A DNA stretch of 10,529 nt from Bacillota bacterium (GTDB lineage: Bacteria; Bacillota_C; Negativicutes; Sporomusales; Sporomusaceae): positions 1-10,529 of the forward strand of contig JAEZQV010000058.1 in the NCBI GenBank assembly GCA_023441125.1, written 5' to 3'. Position 1 is the first letter of the stretch. Every line of letters begins with the position of its first letter. The notes under the pieces are model-generated. The model worked only from the letters and a program-made list of their open reading frames with translations, ran no database searches and was not told where the DNA came from. A program made the translations under genes and the position numbers. Below are positions 6,256 through 10,529 of the stretch, piece after piece.

Positions 6256-6264
6256 ACTATATCA
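6256..6264 (-). promoter_or_regulatory. Possible extended -10 promoter of the SOD gene
   Basis: The minus strand reads TGATATAGT, an extended -10 element (TGnTATAGT), about 25 nt upstream of the SOD ribosome site. No good -35 hexamer is seen at 16-18 nt. TTGTCA exists farther upstream at non-standard spacing, so confidence is low. Confidence 0.35.
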
Positions 6265-6338
6265 TATTCCGGTATCGTAAGGTCAGTGACAATAATCCGA
6301 TTTTAATCATTCTTTAAACTTTTTTTCCACACAGCATA

Positions 6339-6367
6339 CTGTAAATCAGCCGGCAGTATCGTATAAT
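6339..6367 (+). promoter_or_regulatory. Predicted promoter of the KimA-like gene
   Basis: There is a perfect TATAAT at 6362-6367, with a weak -35 (CTGTAA, 6339-6344) at 17-nt spacing. Transcription would start near 6374, leaving a leader of only about 30 nt before the GTG start. That is too short to hold a c-di-AMP riboswitch. Confidence 0.5.
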
Positions 6368-6403
6368 ATCTATTAGTCCACTTATTACCAAGGAGGTAAA
6401 AAT

Positions 6404-8242
6404 GTGTTTAACCTTCGTCGTCTGATTATTGGCAAGCCTCTTAGAACAGACGAAGCCGCTCATGAGAAACTGCCAAAGTGGAAGGCCCTATCGATTTTTT
6501 CCTCAGATGCTTTGTCTTCTGTCGGATATGGACCCGAACAAATTATTGTTACTCTGGCCGTTCCGGGAATGCTACTGTACGGCTATTTTAGCTATGCGAC
6601 CTTAGCAGTTGTAGCACTGTTGACAATTGTAACGCTGTCCTACACACAAGTTGCCAGGGCCAACCCCGGCGGCGGCGGCTCTTATTCTATCGCGTTGCAC
6701 AATTTGGGTGAAATGCCCGCACTTATTGCTGCCGCAGCTCTGGTTGCAGATTATGTGCTCACAGTGGCGGTAAGCGTTTCCTCAGGAACAGAAGCGCTGG
6801 TATCAGCATTTCCATTCCTGATTGGTCAGGAAGTTACTATTGACTTAATCGTTCTTTTCATCGTTTTAACTATAGTAAACTTAAGAGGAATCAGGGAATC
6901 CTCCAATGTCTTTGTGTGGCCTACCTATTTGTTCATGCTGGGCATATTATGTATGCTTGTTACCGGCATCTATAAAGCATTTACCGGCGCTGTGCCGGTC
7001 ATGCCGGCAGAATCGCTGATGATGCAGCAAGCCGACTGGGTAGTTATCCTGATCGCTTTACGGGCATTTGCTAATGGCTGCAGTTCCATGACCGGCATTG
7101 AAGCCATCTCTAACGGTGTGCCGATGTTTAGGGAACCCAGTGTGAATAATGCCATAAAAACCACCTATATTATGTCACTTTTTCTGGGTAGCATGATTCT
7201 CGGAATATCTTTTTTGTTTTTGCATTATCATTTATTGCCCGTGGAAAACGCAACCATGCTCTCCCAATTAGCCGAACAGGTTTTAGGCAGAGGCTGGACC
7301 TATTATTACATTCAGTTAACGACCATGCTCATTTTATATTTAGCAGCCAATACCGCTTACAATGGTCTGCCGCCACTCTTATCCATAATGGCCCGGGACT
7401 CGTATGTTCCCCGTTATCTTGGCGAAAGAGGCGAACGCCTGGGTTATAGCAAGGGTATCTTCTTGCTAAGCCTGGTGTCGGCAGCGTTAATTATTGTTTT
7501 CAAAGGCGATGTCGAACACCTTATTTCGTTGTATGCCATCGGCGTTTTCCTTTCCTTTACAATTGCCCAGTCCAGTCTGGTAGTAAAGTGGGTAAGAGAG
7601 AAAGGCGCGGGCTGGCTTGCCCGCACTCTCCTGAATAGCTTTGGCGCCTGTATAACCGGTATTGTTGTAATTGTCATCGCCATAACAAAGTTCATGCACG
7701 GTGCCTGGATTGTCCTTATATTTATTCCGGCGATGATTTATATTTTTAAGACTATCCACCGGCACTATATTACTACGGCTGATCAATTGCGAATTTCAAC
7801 CGACGATTTCATTGAGCAGCTCGAAGTACAAAGTCCGAAAAACCTTATCATTGTACCGATATCCGGTTTGACGAAGGTGGTAGCCGCATCATTAAGGTAC
7901 TCGAAGGCTATGGGCGGGGACGTTATTGCCCTCTATATCTACTCCGAGGAAGAAGAACGGGAAAAGTTTGAAAATAAATGGAAAAGCTTAAATATCGATG
8001 TGACCTTACATGTTCTCTATTCCCCGTATCGCTCTATTGTCCAGCCTATTTTAGGCTATGTCAGCGAACTGGAAATGCAAAAAACGATCTATAATTACAT
8101 TACCATCGTCATCCCGGAATTCGAGCCGGCTAAATTATGGCACCGCTTTTTGCACAATCAAACCGGATGGATTTTAAGAACTTTACTGATATTACGCGAG
8201 AATGTTATTGTATCCACATTGCCATATCATTTTAAAAAATAA
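6404..8242 (+). CDS. kimA: KimA-like high-affinity potassium importer (APC superfamily)
   Basis: This 612-residue membrane protein closely matches, from memory, Bacillus subtilis KimA (YdaO, about 607 residues) over its length. It has the start FNLRRLIIGKPL, SSDALSSVGYGPEQ (33-46), ADYVLTVAVSVSSGTEA near 115-131, TGIEAISN, and the identical ending TLPYHFKK. D35, Y42, D116, Y117, T120 and S124 correspond, one residue offset, to positions described for K+ binding and coupling in KimA. An N-terminal LeuT-fold domain of about 12 helices is followed from about residue 458 by a cytosolic universal-stress-like domain that in KimA participates in c-di-AMP inhibition. Predicted role: proton-coupled K+ uptake. 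The start is GTG 6404, with AGGAGGT 6-7 nt upstream. An ATG at 6402 is out of frame and stops after seven codons. It is monocistronic with a terminator at 8270. A general amino-acid permease label is the main alternative. Confidence 0.88.
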   Translation: MFNLRRLIIGKPLRTDEAAHEKLPKWKALSIFSSDALSSVGYGPEQIIVTLAVPGMLLYGYFSYATLAVVALLTIVTLSYTQVARANPGGGGSYSIALHNLGEMPALIAAAALVADYVLTVAVSVSSGTEALVSAFPFLIGQEVTIDLIVLFIVLTIVNLRGIRESSNVFVWPTYLFMLGILCMLVTGIYKAFTGAVPVMPAESLMMQQADWVVILIALRAFANGCSSMTGIEAISNGVPMFREPSVNNAIKTTYIMSLFLGSMILGISFLFLHYHLLPVENATMLSQLAEQVLGRGWTYYYIQLTTMLILYLAANTAYNGLPPLLSIMARDSYVPRYLGERGERLGYSKGIFLLSLVSAALIIVFKGDVEHLISLYAIGVFLSFTIAQSSLVVKWVREKGAGWLARTLLNSFGACITGIVVIVIAITKFMHGAWIVLIFIPAMIYIFKTIHRHYITTADQLRISTDDFIEQLEVQSPKNLIIVPISGLTKVVAASLRYSKAMGGDVIALYIYSEEEEREKFENKWKSLNIDVTLHVLYSPYRSIVQPILGYVSELEMQKTIYNYITIVIPEFEPAKLWHRFLHNQTGWILRTLLILRENVIVSTLPYHFKK

Positions 8243-8269
8243 CAATGCCTGGCAAAAACATAGTTAATA

Positions 8270-8311
8270 AAAAGAAACAGACTACCTTTAAGGTAGTCTG
8301 TGGTTTCTTTT
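8270..8311. terminator. Bidirectional terminator between kimA-like and symporter genes
   Basis: AGACTACC with its mate GGTAGTCT forms the core of a near-perfect hairpin (8278-8300). It extends, after a 3-nt bulge, by pairing of AAAAGAAAC (8270-8278) with GTTTCTTTT (8303-8311). Flanking A and T runs give U-tails in both directions. It sits 27 nt after the kimA-like stop and 37 nt beyond the stop of the converging symporter gene. Confidence 0.88.
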
Positions 8312-8348
8312 ACAGATTTCAGGAGTGTTTGCAAGGAATCGAGAGCTT

Positions 8349-9803
8349 CTAGTTTCGTCCCGCCATACCTGCAAGCTTAGCTGCACCATTGACAGTATAT
8401 CCATTGGCTTCTGCCGTACTAATTTTATTCTTGTCAACCAAAGCAACGATAAAGAAGGCGGCGAAACATACAACCCATTCCAAATAAATCGGATGAGCGA
8501 ATACCCGCACTTCCGGCAAAGTCTGCCAGGCAACCAGGGTAACAATACCGGCCAGAGTCGTATAAAAAGCGGAATTCCGTCTACAGAGGGAAGGCATAAA
8601 CATGGTAAATAAAAACACCAGGGTAAAGGCGGTTGTGAGGCTAAGGCCAATAAGCATTGTCTTGACGATGCCTACCGCATTAAAAGCAAACCACAAGGTT
8701 ACTGCACCTAAGATAAGGATTGCATAACGGTTAACGAGGGTATAATGCTTATCATCAATATCAGGCTTATAAAACCGTTTATAAATATCCTGAGAAAATA
8801 ACGTACCGGCCGCCAGTAAAATATGACATGCGGTAGCCACATCGGCAGCCCACAGGGCAGCGAGTGTTAGTCCGGCTACAACAGGGTCAAGACTCATGAT
8901 CATCTGCGGCAGGGCCATTGTAGCATTCATGGCAGGGTAAGCGGCTTTAGCGGCAATCCCCATAACCGCACACGCAAATCCAATAGGAAACATAAGCAAC
9001 GCTCCCCACATAAAACCATGTTTCGCTGCTTTTTTATCAACTGCCGCACACGCTATCTGCACAGGACCCTGGGCAGAAACGGTTTGGGTCATCATGACAA
9101 CAAACCAGCCAACAATTGTCGCCAGGCCAAACCCGCCTACCGGTCCAAACCAGTCAATACCGGGTGGTAAAGCAGTGGCAATGGCACCAATCCCCCCCTG
9201 CCGGGACACGATAACAATAGTGCTGGTCAGTACCCCGACATAAATAAGGATAGTGCTAAGAATATTGGACAGCCCGGATGACCATAAGCCGCCAAGAATT
9301 GTAGTGCCGATAAACACAATCGCGCTGGTTATCATCCCGCCCTTTAAAGAGAATATATCCGGCAGGAGAGCCGACAATATCGCCCCGCCAGCGATATATT
9401 GCAGGGAAGTAATGACCAGCTGGATAGTAATCATTCCCAGGACGGCAATCGCCCGCCCTTTTTTATCGTAATAACGCTCAAAGAGCTCAGGAATTGTTGT
9501 GCAATGTAACTCTCGGTACTTGCCGGCCGCCACCATAGCCATAGTAACAGCCCCTGCAGCCCAGGCAGCGTTATACCAGCCGGCGGCAATGCCAAATTGA
9601 AAGGCGTTTTCCGCCACGCCGATTGTCGAAGCAGCGCCGATTGCCGTTCCGGCAATATTGGCCGCCACTAAAGTAGTAGTTAGTTTACGTCCGGCAAATA
9701 AAAAGCCGCTACTATTTTCGGTTCTGCGCTTAACATAAATACTAATACCAAATAAAATACAAACGTACAAAATAATAATTACCAATTGAATACTCATTTC
9801 CAT
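8349..9803 (-). CDS. Sodium:solute symporter (SSS family), substrate unknown
   Basis: This 484-residue inner-membrane carrier has about 13 hydrophobic helices. SSS-family signs are the N-terminal helix followed by FLFAGRKL (34-41) and the Gly/Ala/Thr-rich first-core helix ANIAGTAIGAASTIG. TIPELFERYYDKKGRAIA (103-120) follows, with a QTVSAQGPVQ segment in the middle third. Members use the Na+ gradient to import amino acids, carboxylates, sugars, pantothenate or other small solutes. I cannot infer the substrate. The neighbouring dctA makes a carboxylate possible but does not show it. The start is ATG 9803 with AAAGG only 4 nt upstream. ATG 9797, two codons in, has 10-nt spacing from that site and is an equal candidate. 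A good promoter lies at 9920-9948, leaving a leader of about 110 nt. The downstream terminator is shared with the KimA-like gene. Confidence 0.88.
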   Translation of the reverse strand: MEMSIQLVIIILYVCILFGISIYVKRRTENSSGFLFAGRKLTTTLVAANIAGTAIGAASTIGVAENAFQFGIAAGWYNAAWAAGAVTMAMVAAGKYRELHCTTIPELFERYYDKKGRAIAVLGMITIQLVITSLQYIAGGAILSALLPDIFSLKGGMITSAIVFIGTTILGGLWSSGLSNILSTILIYVGVLTSTIVIVSRQGGIGAIATALPPGIDWFGPVGGFGLATIVGWFVVMMTQTVSAQGPVQIACAAVDKKAAKHGFMWGALLMFPIGFACAVMGIAAKAAYPAMNATMALPQMIMSLDPVVAGLTLAALWAADVATACHILLAAGTLFSQDIYKRFYKPDIDDKHYTLVNRYAILILGAVTLWFAFNAVGIVKTMLIGLSLTTAFTLVFLFTMFMPSLCRRNSAFYTTLAGIVTLVAWQTLPEVRVFAHPIYLEWVVCFAAFFIVALVDKNKISTAEANGYTVNGAAKLAGMAGRN

Positions 9804-9849
9804 ACTACCTTTCTACTTTTATTTTGCTTAACGGCAATTGCTAATGTGT

Positions 9850-9861
9850 ATTATTAATAAT
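9850..9861. repeat. 12-bp palindrome in the symporter 5' leader
   Basis: ATTATTAATAAT is perfectly self-complementary and lies between the symporter promoter and its start codon. It could be an operator, but AT-rich palindromes of this size arise easily by chance. Confidence 0.25.
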
Positions 9862-9919
9862 GCCGGCTCTGCCATACTACGGGACAAGGTACAATACCAT
9901 TTTACAAAACTACATTTTA

Positions 9920-9948
9920 ATAATAACGCGATCCACTTAACCTGTCAA
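9920..9948 (-). promoter_or_regulatory. Predicted sigma-A promoter of the sodium:solute symporter gene
   Basis: On the minus strand, the -35 hexamer TTGACA (9943-9948, perfect) is followed after 17 nt by the -10 hexamer TATTAT (9920-9925, five of six). Transcription would begin near 9913, about 110 nt before the start codon. Confidence 0.72.
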
Positions 9949-9983
9949 TTTTATTGCAAGCTGCATTGTATAATTTATGTATC

Positions 9984-10012
9984 CTAAGTCAGAGCAATAT
10001 TGCATTACTTAG
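9984..10012. promoter_or_regulatory. Nested dyad upstream of the symporter promoter
   Basis: CTAAGT (9984-9989) and ACTTAG (10007-10012) are an inverted pair enclosing the 10-bp palindrome GCAATATTGC (9994-10003). The two halves (CTAAGT..GAGCAAT and CTAAGT.ATGCAAT as read inward) match except for a one-base length difference. It is centred about 50 bp upstream of the symporter -35 box, a position compatible with an activator site. The function is inferred from position only. Confidence 0.35.
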
Positions 10013-10020
10013 CCGCTTAA

Positions 10021-10056
10021 AGAGAAAAAGGCTATAATTCATTCATTACAGCCTTT
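10021..10056 (-). terminator. Rho-independent terminator of dctA
   Basis: AAAGGCTATAAT (10027-10038) pairs with ATTACAGCCTTT (10045-10056), 12 bp with one A-C mismatch and a 6-nt loop. On the minus strand the stem continues into TTTCTCT. It lies 14 nt past the dctA stop. Confidence 0.82.
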
Positions 10057-10069
10057 GCTCTAGCCATTC

Positions 10070-10529
10070 CTACAAATTCTTGTACGCTTTGGCCCTGTGC
10101 CGGGAGTCTTGAAGTTGGCCTTCGCCTCGGTTTAGTACCATAGCTAACTGCTGGGCATCCAATTCTTTTTCCCAGCGGGAAATAACCACCGCCGCCACGC
10201 CATTGCCTATCAGATTTGTCAATGCCCGGGCTTCCGACATGAAACGGTCAATTCCTAAAATTAAAGCTAACCCGGCTAACGGCACTGTCGGAATAACCGA
10301 CAAGGTTGCTGCCAGGGTAATAAAGCCGCTGCCGGTAACACCGGCTGCCCCTTTGGATGTGATAAGCAGTACTGCCAGCATGGTAAGCTGCTCTCCCAGT
10401 GTCAAATCCGTGTTGGTGGCCTGAGCAACAAAGACAGCAGCCATCGTCAAATAAATGGAGGTTCCATCCAGGTTAAAGGAATAACCGGTTGGAATGACCA
10501 AGCCTACCACGGATTTGGAGCATCCCAGG
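10070..10529 (-). CDS. dctA: C4-dicarboxylate transporter DctA, C-terminal part
   Basis: This is the 3' end of a dicarboxylate/amino acid:cation symporter (DAACS) gene. The frame stays open to the last base of the window, so the GTG at 10510 is internal. About 153 of an expected ~430 residues are visible. It matches E. coli DctA strongly from memory: [20 protein letters not shown], the [12 protein letters not shown] hairpin motif, and [20 protein letters not shown], which in this fold line the substrate and Na+ sites. DctA imports succinate, fumarate, malate or related C4 acids using a proton or sodium gradient. The identical [19 protein letters not shown] signature favours DctA over GltP-type glutamate carriers. 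A hairpin terminator follows, so the symporter gene downstream on the same strand is transcribed separately. Regulation cannot be seen because the 5' end lies outside the window. Confidence 0.93.
   Translation of the reverse strand, partial: LGCSKSVVGLVIPTGYSFNLDGTSIYLTMAAVFVAQATNTDLTLGEQLTMLAVLLITSKGAAGVTGSGFITLAATLSVIPTVPLAGLALILGIDRFMSEARALTNLIGNGVAAVVISRWEKELDAQQLAMVLNRGEGQLQDSRHRAKAYKNL

Noticed and set aside
6218..6403. ydaO-type c-di-AMP riboswitch ahead of the KimA-like gene
   Set aside because: The region is too short once the TATAAT at 6362 is considered, and I could not find the expected conserved helices.
6402..6425. Seven-codon reading frame from ATG 6402 overlapping the KimA-like start
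   Set aside because: It overlaps the GTG start in another frame and stops at once. It is most likely chance, since the ribosome site serves GTG 6404.
8288..8650. 120-codon minus-strand open frame overlapping the symporter gene end
   Set aside because: It lies in another frame over the symporter coding region and through its terminator, and has no ribosome site or recognisable domain.
9960..9980. Plus-strand promoter around TATAAT near 9970
   Set aside because: No plus-strand gene follows before the converging dctA terminator, and no -35 box is placed correctly.
1..10529. CRISPR array, tRNA, rRNA, insertion sequence or prophage
   Set aside because: There are no regularly spaced repeats, cloverleaf sequences, transposase motifs or terminal inverted repeats in any part of the window.

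Overview
The window looks like an ordinary chromosomal segment of a low-to-mid GC Firmicute. Consensus Shine-Dalgarno sites (GGAGG), frequent GTG and TTG starts, U-tailed hairpin terminators and a KimA-type potassium transporter all point that way. The mixture of a KimA-like carrier, DctA and an Fe/Mn superoxide dismutase would fit an anaerobic member of the Negativicutes (Sporomusa/Pelosinus-like), but that placement is inference. I saw no mobile elements, phage genes, CRISPR array, tRNA or rRNA.

Layout. (1) 1-2391, plus strand: the 3' end of a chelate-type ABC importer operon, with a partial substrate-binding protein, a FecCD/BtuC permease and a FecE/BtuD ATPase. It ends at a bidirectional terminator. 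(2) 2517-4876, minus strand: a two-gene operon in which a MarR-family regulator is followed, with start/stop overlap, by a P1B-type metal-exporting ATPase. A near-consensus promoter upstream has a perfect 13-bp palindrome at the expected transcription start, which suggests autoregulation. (3) 5168-5395, plus strand: a 75-residue Gly/His/Phe/Tyr-rich protein with its own terminator. (4) 5531-6217, minus strand: an Fe/Mn superoxide dismutase with its own terminator. (5) 6404-8242, plus strand: a KimA-like K+ importer. (6) 8349-9803, minus strand: a sodium:solute symporter. (7) 10070-10529, minus strand: the 3' part of dctA, a C4-dicarboxylate carrier.

How the genes fit together. The window is mainly about transport and metal/redox homeostasis. 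It holds chelated iron or corrinoid uptake, metal export under a MarR regulator, superoxide removal, K+ uptake and organic-acid uptake. Apart from the ABC operon and the MarR-ATPase pair, each gene appears to be its own transcription unit, bounded by hairpin terminators.

The most interesting part is the MarR-ATPase operon. The regulator carries His/Glu positions resembling the zinc site of AdcR. The ATPase lacks an N-terminal CxxC metal-binding domain, has a His-Asn TM8 signature reminiscent of mycobacterial CtpC, and has His-His where the family's His-Pro dipeptide is expected. I did not find clear evidence of a wholly new biological system.
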